A stretch of 53,648 nt of DNA. It comes from Nostoc sp. NMS2 (GTDB lineage: Bacteria; Cyanobacteriota; Cyanobacteriia; Cyanobacteriales; Nostocaceae). This document shows positions 34,407 to 44,048 of the stretch, one piece after another. The position numbers and the translations under genes were made by a program. Location: assembly GCF_017115105.1 (NCBI RefSeq), contig NZ_JABXKH010000034.1:1-53648 (forward strand), written 5' to 3'. Within the stretch, counting starts at the first letter, position 1, and the number at the start of each line of letters is the position of its first letter. Below the pieces are notes generated by a model, which saw nothing but the letters and a program-made list of their open reading frames with translations, made no database searches and was not told the origin of the DNA.

Positions 34407-34793
34407 TTAATCATTGTCCTCTTCTCTAGAATTGCTCTTAGATAAAGCTACAGAATTGTAATAGAAACCCGTAACTGCTGTGGCTAATGGGCCTATTAAC
34501 GAGTATAAAGTTTTAGCAGTATCATTGATTAAAGCTGATGATGTTTCAGATTTCTTTTGAACCTCCTCAATTGAAGAACTTGTTCCCCAGAGACTCTTTG
34601 ATATGTAATTTATTGCAAAAGCGTGCCAAAATATTACTCCTATCAAAGTACCCCACAACATTAATGCTAACGTCCCTGCTAGATAAGTATTGAAATTTTG
34701 ACGTTTATCAGCAGGACTAATATTGGTTGTTTTTTCACCAAACTGGGGAATGAGATTATTTAAAGAATCACTTGCTTTAGGAGTGTTGTCCAT
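34407..34793 (-). CDS. Two-helix membrane protein, downstream partner of an RHH protein
   Basis: A 128-residue protein with a polar N-terminus (about 1-35), a first helix (TLALMLWGTLIGVIFWHAFA), a 35-residue polar loop rich in Ser/Glu/Lys (SSSIEEVQKKSETSSA) and a second helix (LYSLIGPLATAVTGFYYNS), then an acidic tail. No family is recognised. ATG at 34793. It starts 6 bases after the stop of the small RHH gene, so the two form an operon. The pairing of a DNA-binding RHH protein with a membrane protein recalls toxin-antitoxin or phage-type gene pairs, but no toxin motif is seen. Confidence 0.7.
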   Translation of the reverse strand: MDNTPKASDSLNNLIPQFGEKTTNISPADKRQNFNTYLAGTLALMLWGTLIGVIFWHAFAINYISKSLWGTSSSIEEVQKKSETSSALINDTAKTLYSLIGPLATAVTGFYYNSVALSKSNSREEDND

Positions 34794-34799
34794 TAGTAA

Positions 34800-35000
34800 T
34801 TACAAAATTACTAATGTTTGATCGCCACTTTTTTCATTTTTGAGTATTAGTGAATTTTCCTCATCTTCAGCATAAAGTGCAATAAGTTTTAACCCTTTTC
34901 GGATAACTTCAGACTCCGATGTGTTCATTTTTTCGGCTATTTCTTTCAGATACTCTGAATCTTTCTCACTCAAATTAACTCGAAATTTACGTGCTGACAT
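34800..35000 (-). CDS. Ribbon-helix-helix (CopG-like) DNA-binding protein
   Basis: From the ATG at 35000, 66 residues: a strand MSARKFRVNLSE, then helix 1 KDSEYLKEIAEKMN and TSESEVIRKGLKLIALY as helix 2, the RHH pattern, followed by a short acidic tail. An AAGGAG ribosome binding site precedes this ATG, so the longer upstream reading that adds 26 hydrophobic residues is rejected. RHH proteins usually act as dimeric repressors or antitoxins. It is first in an operon with the membrane protein gene and probably autoregulates it. Confidence 0.8.
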   Translation of the reverse strand: MSARKFRVNLSEKDSEYLKEIAEKMNTSESEVIRKGLKLIALYAEDEENSLILKNEKSGDQTLVIL

Positions 35001-35663
35001 AGTTACAATCTCCTTCTTACAAAGCCATGCAAGGATATAGGTAGACACACCATAAATGAGCAGTTGTTCACTGCCCATGCGGTAGTTAGATTAACTCTCG
35101 TCATCTAAAGCGTGAGTGCCATAAGCAGTAAAAAGCTAAATTATGACTATGAGAGTGGAGAAGATATAAAAGTGTCACCCAGAAGTTGCACAGTAGTATA
35201 TATACTTGGTACAATAGTGTACCTGTTTATTATCCCTATAATAACCCCTAAAGAGAATTCTTTCAATATGTTCACAAAATGCTTATATTCTTTTTTATAA
35301 ATCTTAACCAAATCTTTATATACTTGAGATGCGTTTTATACGCTTCTTTTGGGACGTGGTTTGATCTTTTCAAAACAAATTGTAACCCTTACTATATAAG
35401 ATTTTTCTTATCTAGAATGAAGATAGTGCTTACGTAATATTAAATAAATATAAGACAAAAATTATACTTGTTTGTAGACATCACAGATCAATATTTATAA
35501 AAATTCAAGCCTTTTTTCTTCCTTCATAGTAAACAGAAAGAACTATCTTTAGAAATATTTTTTAATTAGCCGTCAAATATCTGCATAACTAGTTAGAATG
35601 ACAATAGGACGCTTTTAGTCCCTTTTAAGGGTATCTCTATAGTACATAAGAAAGGGGGTTATT
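35001..35663. other. AT-rich spacer
   Basis: About 660 bases. A 62-codon GTG ORF at 35112-35300 is not convincing (see rejected list). The sequence is AT-rich with no recognised repeat. GGGTATCTCTATAGT and AAAGGGGG just before 35664 are leader and ribosome binding site of the next ORF. Confidence 0.45.
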
Positions 35664-35876
35664 ATGACTGCTAGTGTATGTTACAACACCAATAATGAAT
35701 CAAGTGGCCCTCATGTGATGTTAGATGAAGAAACTTATAACGCAATTAAGTCTATTGCAAATAGATTGAATATTTCGCTTGATGAATTACTCGCACGAGT
35801 AATTGAATATCTTCGAGTTGAACAGGAGACAACTGAACACTTGGAAAGACAGCTGATTGAAATATTGGCTCGGTAG
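35664..35876 (+). CDS. Small helical protein, RHH-like, function unknown
   Basis: 70 residues. A variable start (MTASVCYNTNNESSGP) is followed by HVMLDEETYNAIKSIANRLNISLDELLARVIEYL and a charged helix. The strand-helix-turn-helix order with ISLDELLARVIEYL resembles a ribbon-helix-helix or short helix-turn-helix protein. A strong AAAGGGGG lies 8 bases before the ATG. It stands alone, followed by a hairpin at 36043-36070. The family is not identified. Confidence 0.65.
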   Translation: MTASVCYNTNNESSGPHVMLDEETYNAIKSIANRLNISLDELLARVIEYLRVEQETTEHLERQLIEILAR

Positions 35877-36042
35877 TGTTTGTATATTTTGACAATTTGA
35901 TAATCATAAAAATTTCCTGGCATTGATATTTTAAATATTTTTTGTAAATTTGATTCAGGAAAATAGTGGCAATTACGTTGAATATTGCATCAATAGTATT
36001 GAATGTAACTTCAATTAATTATTATTTATGCTTTTATGAAAA

Positions 36043-36070
36043 AGCCCCTATAGTTAGTTATTGAGGGGCA
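36043..36070. terminator. Hairpin terminator between converging genes
   Basis: Arms AGCCCCT and AGGGGC (36043-36049 and 36064-36069) around a 14-base loop, followed by ATTTTAAT on the plus strand and preceded by AAAA, so it may serve both the 35664 gene and the HD phosphohydrolase gene ending at 36150. Confidence 0.6.
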
Positions 36071-36149
36071 TTTTAATGCTAGTATATTTAAAGTTTTTAT
36101 TAATTTAAAATAATTCGCGATCGCATCCTTAGTTAATATTTACAATTAA

Positions 36150-38849
36150 TTACAAATTTCGCACAGCGTTACTAGCCTTCAACTTCGGATAAGCAATCCG
36201 TTTGTGATGAAATTGCTGCCAAACATCCACAAATATCTGAGCAATTTGTGACATCTCTTCCCGTTTTAGTCCTGAATCTACGAGTTGATTATCTTGCCAT
36301 TTGGCACGCAGGATATTATTTAGCATTGTTAAAGCTTGTTCAGTGGAGACATCTTTAAACGATCGCTTCTCTCCCACACGCTTTGCTGAAGTCGATGCTT
36401 GCAGCGATCGCAGCGCCGCTTCGCAAGAATCTGCTAACATGACAATTCCGGTTTCCCGTGATTGGGGAATCGGCCCATCATAGCGAAAATCTGTGTCATC
36501 CACTGTTAAACTTGGATCTTCCTGAGCCATTTGCTGGGCTTGATGATGGAAATAGGCAATTAGCATCGTTCCCTGATGCTCTGGAATAAAAGCTTGAATC
36601 GCTGTCGGCAAAAGGTGTTTACGCGCCATCACTAACCCTTCTGTTACGTGCTTTTTGATAATCTCTGCACTCTTCCAAGGGTCTTTAATCTCTGTATCAT
36701 GTTTATTTGGCCCCCCCATTTGATTTTCAATAAATCCAAGTGGGTCGTGCATTTTGCCAATATCGTGGTATAATGTCCCTGCCCTGACCAATTCAACATT
36801 GCATCCTAGTTCTTTGGCAGCAGCTTCGGCAAGAGTAGCTACAAATAGCGTGTGTTGAAAAGTTCCAGGAGTCTCTGTAGCGAGTCGTTTTAATAAGGGG
36901 CGGTTAGGGTTCGCCAACTCCGCTAAACGGATGGGAGTGACTAAATCGAAAACTTTTTCGAGATAAGGACTCAACCCTAAAGCTACAACACTCCAGCCTA
37001 AACCGGATAAAGCGAACAATCCGGCTTCTCGGAGGACGATATACCAGGTTGAACCAAATGCTTGACCAATTAAGATTTTAACAACCAGATAAATGCCGCC
37101 CTGAGTTAAAGCGATCGCAACCCCTAATAATGCCAATTCTTCACGCGATCGCAATCGTTGTGCTATGTAACTACCTAATATTGCCCCACCAGCACCAGCT
37201 AAAAGCGCACACTTGCTCATATCCAAGCTAACAGCTAATATCGGCAACAGCAGTCCAACAACTGTCAACCCTAAAGTGGGGCCGTAAAAGCTTCCCAACA
37301 ATAAACCAAGGGCGCTCCAGGTGGTATAAGGTAATCCCATCGTTACCAATCCTGGCACACTCAGAGTTAGCAGTAACACCAATAGGCGATCGCGTTGTCG
37401 CAATTCGTAATCAATATGTCGTTCTACCCAGACAAAAATGCCAATGGCGATCGCTATCACGCCTCCTAACTTCACCAACCCCCGCCATTTTACCTCTCTG
37501 CGAACCAGGTGATAATGCTCTAGCACTTCTAAGTTCCATACAGTAATCTGCACTCCTTTTTTGACAATTACCTCACCATGCCGTACCTTCACCATCACAG
37601 GTGGCATTCCAGCAGCAGCCTTTTGAGCATTGTCTCTGGTTTGTTCTTCATCTTTTTGCAGATTCGGCTTGAGTACAGCGAGCAACAGGTTCTTTGCCAA
37701 AGCTTCGGCGGACTCTGGTACAAAGGACTGCAATTGTAAACTCACCGCATCCTGTAAGATATTTTTTGGTAGTCCCTGTGGGATGCCTTGGGTAAGAATC
37801 CGCTCTGCACTCTGATGGATTCCCATTTGTGTTTTTTCCCATTCCACATCTGACAAATCCAAAAGAAAGGATTCTTCGTATACTGCTTCTGGGGTAACAG
37901 TCTCTAACTGTAAAAGTTTGGTAGTCGCTTGAGTGTATCTTTGCCGTGTTTGGGAAATTTGGGCAATCAGTAAAGACAAGTTTTTCTCAGAAGTTGTGAG
38001 GCGGTAAGATTCTAATTCTGCAACTGCTTGAGTAAAATCAGTACTTTGAGAAAAATCAACTGGCTCTGTTTTCTGTGGTGTTGTGTGCGGTTGGCGTTCC
38101 TGATTGGGTGCAGCTATAGATGATGGACGGGATGAGGCGGTGTGTCCTGTTCCTTTCTTCTGGTGATTTTTACTATTTTCTACTGCTAATAGCAGTGCTT
38201 GCCATTCTGAATCATTACAAGAGCGGAGGTAACGCTGGGTAGAGATGGGCAAAACAGCAGGATCAAAAAAAGGAAAAGCTCCAGCAACAGCGCGAATTTC
38301 GTTGCCATCATCCAAAAGTTGTTGCAAATTTTCGTTGATTTGTTCGTTCATTCGCGCATCCAGCATCAACACTTGTAAGGAGGTTATACTGACGGCTTTG
38401 CGATCGGCTTCTGTTTTTTTCTGATCCTCTATTTTAGCTGTATAAGGTGCTGTAATGGTTTGGGGCGCGGGATGTCCTACTTGGAGTTGAGTTTGGTTAT
38501 ATAATTTTTGCCCAATAACGCCTGTAAGGGATAATACAGCGATCACTAAAATTCCCAAGGAACGCTGTTCATGTAGCCAATCTAAACAAACTGTATAAAT
38601 ATTACTCTTAGTTTTGACCGATTTTGCCTTCGACTGGAGCGCTATTTCTTGTTTTCGACGACAGCTTTTGTCATTGGTTTTTGATAAAAATAAGATTACA
38701 TCCTTCAGGAAACTCCTTAGAAGTTGCCTTCTATCGCTTTTACTTTTGGGACTTCTCATTAACTTTCCTTTACGGCGTAGTCCTTTGTACTGTCGCCGCC
38801 AGTGAGTCAATTGCTGGGTTAAGAACTGCAAAAATTGCTGCATTTTCAT
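36150..38849 (-). CDS. 7TM-HD phosphohydrolase (PgpH type)
   Basis: A membrane phosphohydrolase of the 7TMR-HD family, whose characterised bacterial members (PgpH) cleave cyclic di-AMP. The 899 residues comprise a basic cytoplasmic start, one helix (SLGILVIAVLSLTGVIG), a large extracytoplasmic domain (about 120-460), seven helices (about 465-660) and a cytoplasmic HD domain with HTLFVATLAEAAAKELG and the HD pair in LYHDIGKMHDP, plus TEGLVMARKHLLP and HHQAQQ. The extracytoplasmic part contains a low-complexity stretch (TASSRPSSIAAPNQ, QPHTTPQ). The start is taken at ATG 38849; an in-frame TTG at 38885 would add 12 residues. No cyclase gene is adjacent. Confidence 0.88.
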   Translation of the reverse strand: MKMQQFLQFLTQQLTHWRRQYKGLRRKGKLMRSPKSKSDRRQLLRSFLKDVILFLSKTNDKSCRRKQEIALQSKAKSVKTKSNIYTVCLDWLHEQRSLGILVIAVLSLTGVIGQKLYNQTQLQVGHPAPQTITAPYTAKIEDQKKTEADRKAVSITSLQVLMLDARMNEQINENLQQLLDDGNEIRAVAGAFPFFDPAVLPISTQRYLRSCNDSEWQALLLAVENSKNHQKKGTGHTASSRPSSIAAPNQERQPHTTPQKTEPVDFSQSTDFTQAVAELESYRLTTSEKNLSLLIAQISQTRQRYTQATTKLLQLETVTPEAVYEESFLLDLSDVEWEKTQMGIHQSAERILTQGIPQGLPKNILQDAVSLQLQSFVPESAEALAKNLLLAVLKPNLQKDEEQTRDNAQKAAAGMPPVMVKVRHGEVIVKKGVQITVWNLEVLEHYHLVRREVKWRGLVKLGGVIAIAIGIFVWVERHIDYELRQRDRLLVLLLTLSVPGLVTMGLPYTTWSALGLLLGSFYGPTLGLTVVGLLLPILAVSLDMSKCALLAGAGGAILGSYIAQRLRSREELALLGVAIALTQGGIYLVVKILIGQAFGSTWYIVLREAGLFALSGLGWSVVALGLSPYLEKVFDLVTPIRLAELANPNRPLLKRLATETPGTFQHTLFVATLAEAAAKELGCNVELVRAGTLYHDIGKMHDPLGFIENQMGGPNKHDTEIKDPWKSAEIIKKHVTEGLVMARKHLLPTAIQAFIPEHQGTMLIAYFHHQAQQMAQEDPSLTVDDTDFRYDGPIPQSRETGIVMLADSCEAALRSLQASTSAKRVGEKRSFKDVSTEQALTMLNNILRAKWQDNQLVDSGLKREEMSQIAQIFVDVWQQFHHKRIAYPKLKASNAVRNL

Positions 38850-39024
38850 TATCTCTGCCTGCAATTGCCTACTTTGATAGCTCAAAATAAGACAATCATC
38901 AGGGAAATTTGATCTGCTACTATTGCAACTACGGTGACAGAGGCTAATTAAAGCTGATTTGCCACAATAGCTACCGACAGAATCTGTTTGAGAGTTTGCT
39001 GAAAAGTTCTAGTATATAAGACTA

Positions 39025-39181
39025 AGTAGGTCGGCGCAATTAAAGCTAACTAGCAAAGGCTGTCATTTGTCACTTGTACTGAGCGACTTGTGCCGAGCGA
39101 AGTCGAGGTAAGCCGAAGTATTGGTCATTAGTAAAGGCTTTAAGCCTATTTACGTTTCGTAACATACTTGGGTTTTTTCGT
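39025..39181 (+). repeat. Dispersed repeat, copy B, with inserted 49-base repeat
   Basis: Matches 9605-9717 over its outer parts (AATTAAAGCTAACT on the left, CATTAGTAAAG through CTTTAAGCCT on the right). The ACTTGTACTGAGCG repeat at 39072-39120 interrupts it. It lies upstream of the HD gene and downstream of the next gene. Confidence 0.7.
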
Positions 39182-39212
39182 GCAAACTTACTTAGTACAC
39201 TATAGAAATGGG

Positions 39213-39237
39213 CAAAAGCCCCTTGTCTAGGCTTTTG
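39213..39237 (-). terminator. Weak hairpin after the ADP-ribosylglycohydrolase-like gene
   Basis: CAAAAGCC (39213-39220) and GGCTTTTG (39230-39237) pair around a 9-base loop, 36 bases beyond the stop of the gene at 39273. No long T-run follows, so factor-independent termination is uncertain. Confidence 0.45.
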
Positions 39238-39272
39238 TCTATTTAATTGAGATTTGTTCGGTGGAAATAAGA

Positions 39273-40211
39273 TTAACGTGATCGAATAACGCGAGGAGCT
39301 GCGTAAACTGAAAGCAAAGCTACCTCACATCCCTCCTCTGTTAACTCTTTGGGATTTAGGGTATCATACACTCCTGACCACACCGCCACAAATGCATCGG
39401 TCAATTCTAACATTTGGGAAAAGCTAGTTAATCCCCATGCTGGAGAATTCCTTTGCAAGAGCAATTGCCAATTTACAGGAATTCCGCTTATACCGTTATA
39501 TGCCCCTGATAAAGCACCAGTAATTGCACCTGTAGCTTGTAAGCTTAAGGATGTAGCATCTTGCACTTTAGAATTGCCATTGTGAGTAGCCTGCAAAACT
39601 GCCAGGCGAAAGTCTTCTAAGGTACTTAAAAAGCAGTAAAATGCCATAGCAATAGTGTTACTGAGTTTTTCTTCCCTAGCAAACTCAGCTTGCGCCCTTG
39701 ACAATCCTGCCCCTTGCTCTAATAAATTCTGGACTTTTAATAATTTTTTTGGTATTGATGTCGGTGTTTCACCGAGAAAAGAAATTGTTTGTGGAATGAG
39801 AGTTAGAGGGTCGAGTTTTTCAGTTAGGGCAAGAGATATAGCATAAGCTACCGCTAGTGTTCCATCCCTTACTACTGGGTCATCTTCCCAGATTTTGAGT
39901 ACAGGCAGCAAGTTTTGTCGCAGCTTAATCGGATTTTCGTGAAAAAAAAGTGCTACTGGTAGTGTGGCAATAATTATTTTTATCGATATATCATCAGTTG
40001 CTGCTAAATGAAGAGATTCTTTTTGCTGACGCGCTATCCAATCATCTAAATCTAATCTACCCAACTTAATTAAACTCTCAGTACCCAGAATCGCCATTCT
40101 GCCAAAATCTGGGTAACTCTGAGACTGTATTTTACCATCAGATGTTAAACTTCCCCCTAGAAATGCTCCGAGGAAAGTACCTCTAAACCGACTTGTAGGA
40201 GAGTAACGCAT
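39273..40211 (-). CDS. ADP-ribosylglycohydrolase-like protein with degenerate metal site
   Basis: 312 residues. The start RFRGTFLGAFLGGSL and the C-terminal ATGAITGALSGAYNGISGIP match the ends of the ADP-ribosylglycohydrolase fold, and ATDDISIKIIIATLPVALF could correspond to the first Asp motif. The usual C-terminal GGDTDT metal-binding motif is absent: SKVQDATSLSLQ occupies its place. It is probably not an active hydrolase or has another role. ATG at 40211. It follows aroQ on the same strand, 86 bases away, with a run of AATTCCTAACT-like repeats between. Confidence 0.72.
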   Translation of the reverse strand: MRYSPTSRFRGTFLGAFLGGSLTSDGKIQSQSYPDFGRMAILGTESLIKLGRLDLDDWIARQQKESLHLAATDDISIKIIIATLPVALFFHENPIKLRQNLLPVLKIWEDDPVVRDGTLAVAYAISLALTEKLDPLTLIPQTISFLGETPTSIPKKLLKVQNLLEQGAGLSRAQAEFAREEKLSNTIAMAFYCFLSTLEDFRLAVLQATHNGNSKVQDATSLSLQATGAITGALSGAYNGISGIPVNWQLLLQRNSPAWGLTSFSQMLELTDAFVAVWSGVYDTLNPKELTEEGCEVALLSVYAAPRVIRSR

Positions 40212-40297
40212 GAATTATATAGTTAAAAGTGAGGAGTTCATGAAATATTGCTAATTCCTAACTTTACTACCAACTACCAATTCCTAACTTCTAACTC

Positions 40298-40792
40298 CTA
40301 ACTCTTTCTTAAATGATTTACCAGAGCTTGTAAGCCCAACAAGTAACTTTGAACACCAAAACCACTTATTTGCCCGATCGCAACTGGGGCGATGTACGAA
40401 TGATGGCGAAAATCTTCCCGGCGGTAAATATTACTCAGATGTACTTCGACTGTGGGCAAGTTAACAGCCGCGATCGCATCTCGCAATGCCACACTTGTGT
40501 GAGTATATGCCCCGGCATTAATCAAAATTCCCTGATGTTGTCCTAATGCCCCATGAATAGTATCTACTAAAATTCCTTCATGATTTGATTGCAATGGAAA
40601 AACTTTCGCCTGTAACTTGAATCCTTCTTCTTCTAACAGGCGGTTAATTTCAGCCAGTGTCAACGAACCATAAATTCCTGGTTCTCGCTGTCCTAGCAAA
40701 TTTAAGTTTGGCCCATGCAGTGCCAGAATGCTTAAGGGTTGCGATGTCGAGTTCAGCACTTTGGGTTTAGTGGCGACGACGCGAGCGATCAT
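40298..40792 (-). CDS. aroQ: Type II 3-dehydroquinate dehydratase
   Basis: Third step of the shikimate pathway: 3-dehydroquinate to 3-dehydroshikimate, in the cytosol, as a dodecamer. The 164 residues carry [18 protein letters not shown] with the catalytic Tyr and Arg loop, [24 protein letters not shown] and [18 protein letters not shown]. There is a short N-terminal extension (about 20 residues) before [10 protein letters not shown]. The ATG at 40792 lies inside a 46-residue upstream ORF (stop at 40767), so translation may be coupled. An ADP-ribosylglycohydrolase-like gene follows. Confidence 0.95.
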   Translation of the reverse strand: MIARVVATKPKVLNSTSQPLSILALHGPNLNLLGQREPGIYGSLTLAEINRLLEEEGFKLQAKVFPLQSNHEGILVDTIHGALGQHQGILINAGAYTHTSVALRDAIAAVNLPTVEVHLSNIYRREDFRHHSYIAPVAIGQISGFGVQSYLLGLQALVNHLRKS

Positions 40793-40907
40793 TTACAGGA
40801 ATCGGAATCAGTTCCGGTTCCGGTTCAGCCTCTGGCCCTAACAGGCTCTCAATTAGCCTGCGTGCTAATTCCTTAAGCTTTTCCAGCACCTTTTCTATAT
40901 AGTCCAT
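40767..40907 (-). CDS. 46-residue amphipathic small protein overlapping aroQ
   Basis: ATG at 40905-40907, stop at 40767-40769, overlapping the aroQ start by 26 bases in another frame. AGGAG lies 10 bases upstream. The product has a charged amphipathic helix ([20 protein letters not shown]), then [17 protein letters not shown], and a basic end (RSRRRH). The helix plus proline/glutamate linker looks like a real small protein, and I recall similar short hypothetical proteins in Nostoc. The function is unknown; it may also act as a leader that couples translation of aroQ. Confidence 0.65.
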   Translation of the reverse strand: MDYIEKVLEKLKELARRLIESLLGPEAEPEPELIPIPVNDRSRRRH

Positions 40908-41399
40908 GAACTGAATGCTCCTGAGATACTACCTCAAATTTTGATTAACGGGTACGCAGAAAGTGGCACATTATCGCACCTCTGGCTTCCAACTGGGCAC
41001 AGACACAATCCCGTATTTGGGACATAAGCCACTTCTAAAATTTGGCGTTGTGTTCTCCCTTACTTTTTAGAGTATCACACTTGCAACCTACAGGACTGCA
41101 TCCTATCAAGGATGAATATCAAGTTAAAGTTCGGACTTTGGACTCTTGACTACGAATTTTAGATTTCCGATTTTAGATTTTAGATTTATTTCGCCTCCAA
41201 GGGGGAGCCACTGCGGTGGACAGGTTCTCCGGTATAAAGCAAGTGGCATGGGGCAAGAACCCCAAAATTGCTTTTAATCCAAAATCCAAAACTTGTACTG
41301 AGCGACTTGTGCCGAGCCTGTCCTGAGCGTAGCCGAAGGGCGAAGTCGAGGTAAGTCGAAGTATCCAAAATCCAAAATCCAAAATTAGTTGACTTACAG
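40908..41399. other. Intergenic region with dispersed repeats before topA end
   Basis: No gene seen. 41291-41363 is a third copy of the ACTTGTACTGAGCGACTTGT repeat, with an extra CCTGTCCTGAGCGTAGCCG segment inside. ATTTTAGATTT and AATCCAAAATCC tracts surround it. A TTCGCCTCCAAGGGGGAGCC hairpin-like stretch lies near 41190. Confidence 0.55.
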
Positions 41400-44048
41400 T
41401 TAGCTTTCTGTGACTTTCTTTTTCGCAGTCGTCGTTGACTTAGCAGTTGATTTAGATTTGGAACTCGTTGATTTAGTCGTTTTGCGAGTCGATTTCGCTG
41501 TCGATGCCTTTGCTGCCAATAAGTTCAGCGCCTCAGTCAGGGTTATATCTTCTACAGTTTGACCTTCTGGGATACTCACATTAGTTTTGCCATGCTTGAT
41601 GTAAGGACCATAAGGGCCATCGTAGATATTAATTGTTTCCCCGTCCTCTGGATGTGGACCCAATTCGCGCAAGGCTGCCTTGGACTTGCTGTTGGTGGAA
41701 CTGCGCCCCTTTTTTGGTTCGGACAATAATTCCAATGCACGTTCTAGGCTAATTGTCAATACATTGTCAGCAGCTTTGAGGGAACGGTAATCTTTCCCTT
41801 CCTTACCCTGGTCGTGAACCACATAAGGGCCAAAGCGCCCCAAACTTGCTTGAATTTTGCCGCCAGTCACTGGATGAACTCCCAATGTCCGGGGTAGTGC
41901 CAACAGACCAACAGCCATTTCCAGAGTAACGGTTTCTGGGGTGACACCCTTGAGTAGGGAGGCTTGTTTCGGTTTGGGGTTTTCGTCGGTTTTATCACCC
42001 AATTGGACATAAGGCCCATAAGCACCGATTTTCACATAAATCGGTTCGCCAGTTTCGGGATGCCGACCTACCTGGTCAGGGCCTGTGGTTTTTTGTCGCA
42101 GCAATACTTCTACCTGTTTGGGGTCGAGGTCTGCTGGTGTCAGGTCTTTGGGAATTGAGGCGGTAATCACCCCCTCACCATTTGTAACTTCAATGTAGGG
42201 GCCATATTTACCAATACGGACTTTGGCATCTAGATTCTCCAGTTCTACAGTCCTAGCTTTGGTGGCATCAATTTGACTTTCCCGTTCTTTTACCAGGGTT
42301 TCCAGCCCTTTTTCACCCAGATAAAATTTCTGCAAGTATGGTAGCCATTTTGCTTCACCTGTAGCAATGTCATCAAGGGTTTGCTCCATCTTCGAGGTGA
42401 AACTGGGATCAACGATGTCTGGGAAATGTTTTTCCAGTAAATCGGTGACGGCGAAAGCGGTAAAGGTAGGAATGAGAGCGTTACTCACCAAATGGGCATA
42501 ACCTTTGTCGATGATTGTGCCAATGATGCTGGCGTAGGTACTGGGACGACCGATACCTTCACTTTCTAAGGTTTTCACTAAAGTTGCTTCGGTGTATCTA
42601 GCTGGCGGTTGAGTTTCGTGTCCAACTGCTTCCAGTTCTGTACAATTCGGATGATCTCCCACTTTCAGATTCGGCAAAATTACTTCCTGGTCTTCCAGTG
42701 CTGCTTCTGGGTCATCTGAACCTTCGACGTAGGCACGTAAATATCCCGGAAATTCAATCCGTTTGCCAGAAGACCGGAATCCAGCATCCTCAACTTGCAA
42801 TTGCACGGTAATTTGAGTTTGGCGAGAATCAGCCATTTGACAGGCAACAGTCCGCTTCCAAATCAAATCGTAAAGGGCAAGTTCTCGACCGCCCAAACCA
42901 GTTTCTTGGGGAGTGCGGAAGGTGCTACCTGCTGGACGAATTGCTTCGTGCGCTTCTTGTGCGCCTTTGGATTTGGTGGTGTATTGCCGGGGTTGGGGAC
43001 TGAGGTATTGTTGACCGTAAAGCTTTTCTACAGAACTTCGAGCAGCTGCGATCGCTTGATCTGACAAATGCACCGAATCTGTCCGCATATAGGTAATATA
43101 CCCTTGTTCGTACAAATTCTGGGCAACCCGCATCGTGTCGCGGGCTGAGAGGCGCAGTTTCCGGTTAGATTCTTGTTGCAGCGTCGAGGTGGTAAACGGT
43201 GGCGACGGTTTGCGCGTCACAGGGCGTTCCTCAATGTCGTTAACATTCCAGGTTTTCCCAGTTAGGCGTTCCTTGAGCGCTACCGCTTGTTCAACGTTTA
43301 GCAACAAGACATTGCGACCTGCGATAATTTCTCCAGTCGCTGCATCAAAATCGCTGCCGTTAGCAATTTTGGTTCCTGCCAATGTTACCAACTGGGCACC
43401 AAAGGGCATTTTTTCCTTTGACAAACTGGCTTTCAAATCCCAGTATGTACCCTCATGGAAAGCGCGGCGTTGGCGTTCCCTAGTGACTAAAAGTCGTACA
43501 GCTACAGATTGCACCCGCCCAGCAGATAATCCCCAGGCGATTTTTTTCCATAGCAGAGGAGACAGGGTATAGCCAACGAGCCGATCTAAAATCCGCCGCG
43601 TTTCTTGGGCGCGAACCAACTGCTCATCGATATTGCGGCAGTTTTTCAGAGCTTTTTTGATTGCCTCTTGGGTAATTTCGTGAAACACCATCCGCTTAGT
43701 CGGAACTTTCGGCTTCAGCAATTGGTATAAATGCCAACTAATGCTTTCACCTTCCCGGTCTTCGTCCGTTGCCAGAATCAGTTCATCGACATCTTTAAGG
43801 GCTTCTTTAAGCTGGGTGACAATTTTCTTTTTGTCTTTCGGGACAACATATACCGGTTCAAAGTCGGCGTCCACATTTACCCCTAGCTGCGCCCATGTTT
43901 CCCCCTTGACGGCAGCAGGAATTTCACTAGCCGACTGGGGTAAGTCACGCACATGACCCATAGACGCTTCCACCCGATAGCCTGCTGGCAAGTAGTTGCG
44001 AATGGTACGAGCTTTGGTTGGAGATTCGACGATGACGAGAGTTGACAT
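41400..44048 (-). CDS. topA: DNA topoisomerase I (type IA)
   Basis: Relaxes negative supercoils by a covalent 5'-phosphotyrosine intermediate; cytoplasmic, essential in most bacteria. The 882 residues begin with the TOPRIM domain ([24 protein letters not shown]). The active site Tyr320 lies in [10 protein letters not shown], and [12 protein letters not shown] and RPSTYASII are family motifs. Instead of zinc fingers the C-terminal part has several repeats of the FGPYV/YGPYI kind ([39 protein letters not shown]), typical for cyanobacteria and actinobacteria. The tail is Lys/Ser/Thr-rich, probably for DNA contact. ATG at 44048. Confidence 0.96.
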   Translation of the reverse strand: MSTLVIVESPTKARTIRNYLPAGYRVEASMGHVRDLPQSASEIPAAVKGETWAQLGVNVDADFEPVYVVPKDKKKIVTQLKEALKDVDELILATDEDREGESISWHLYQLLKPKVPTKRMVFHEITQEAIKKALKNCRNIDEQLVRAQETRRILDRLVGYTLSPLLWKKIAWGLSAGRVQSVAVRLLVTRERQRRAFHEGTYWDLKASLSKEKMPFGAQLVTLAGTKIANGSDFDAATGEIIAGRNVLLLNVEQAVALKERLTGKTWNVNDIEERPVTRKPSPPFTTSTLQQESNRKLRLSARDTMRVAQNLYEQGYITYMRTDSVHLSDQAIAAARSSVEKLYGQQYLSPQPRQYTTKSKGAQEAHEAIRPAGSTFRTPQETGLGGRELALYDLIWKRTVACQMADSRQTQITVQLQVEDAGFRSSGKRIEFPGYLRAYVEGSDDPEAALEDQEVILPNLKVGDHPNCTELEAVGHETQPPARYTEATLVKTLESEGIGRPSTYASIIGTIIDKGYAHLVSNALIPTFTAFAVTDLLEKHFPDIVDPSFTSKMEQTLDDIATGEAKWLPYLQKFYLGEKGLETLVKERESQIDATKARTVELENLDAKVRIGKYGPYIEVTNGEGVITASIPKDLTPADLDPKQVEVLLRQKTTGPDQVGRHPETGEPIYVKIGAYGPYVQLGDKTDENPKPKQASLLKGVTPETVTLEMAVGLLALPRTLGVHPVTGGKIQASLGRFGPYVVHDQGKEGKDYRSLKAADNVLTISLERALELLSEPKKGRSSTNSKSKAALRELGPHPEDGETINIYDGPYGPYIKHGKTNVSIPEGQTVEDITLTEALNLLAAKASTAKSTRKTTKSTSSKSKSTAKSTTTAKKKVTES

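Noticed and set aside
35112..35300. 62-codon GTG ORF with a hydrophobic stretch
   Set aside because: No ribosome binding site, biased AT-rich composition and no family; chance ORF more likely.
38850..38885. Longer TTG start for the 7TM-HD protein
   Set aside because: An ATG at 38849 gives a normal start, and the 12 extra residues look like leader sequence.
39273..40792. Assigning the ADP-ribosylglycohydrolase-like gene and aroQ to one pathway
   Set aside because: They are adjacent on one strand, but there is an 86-base repeat-bearing gap and no known functional link.
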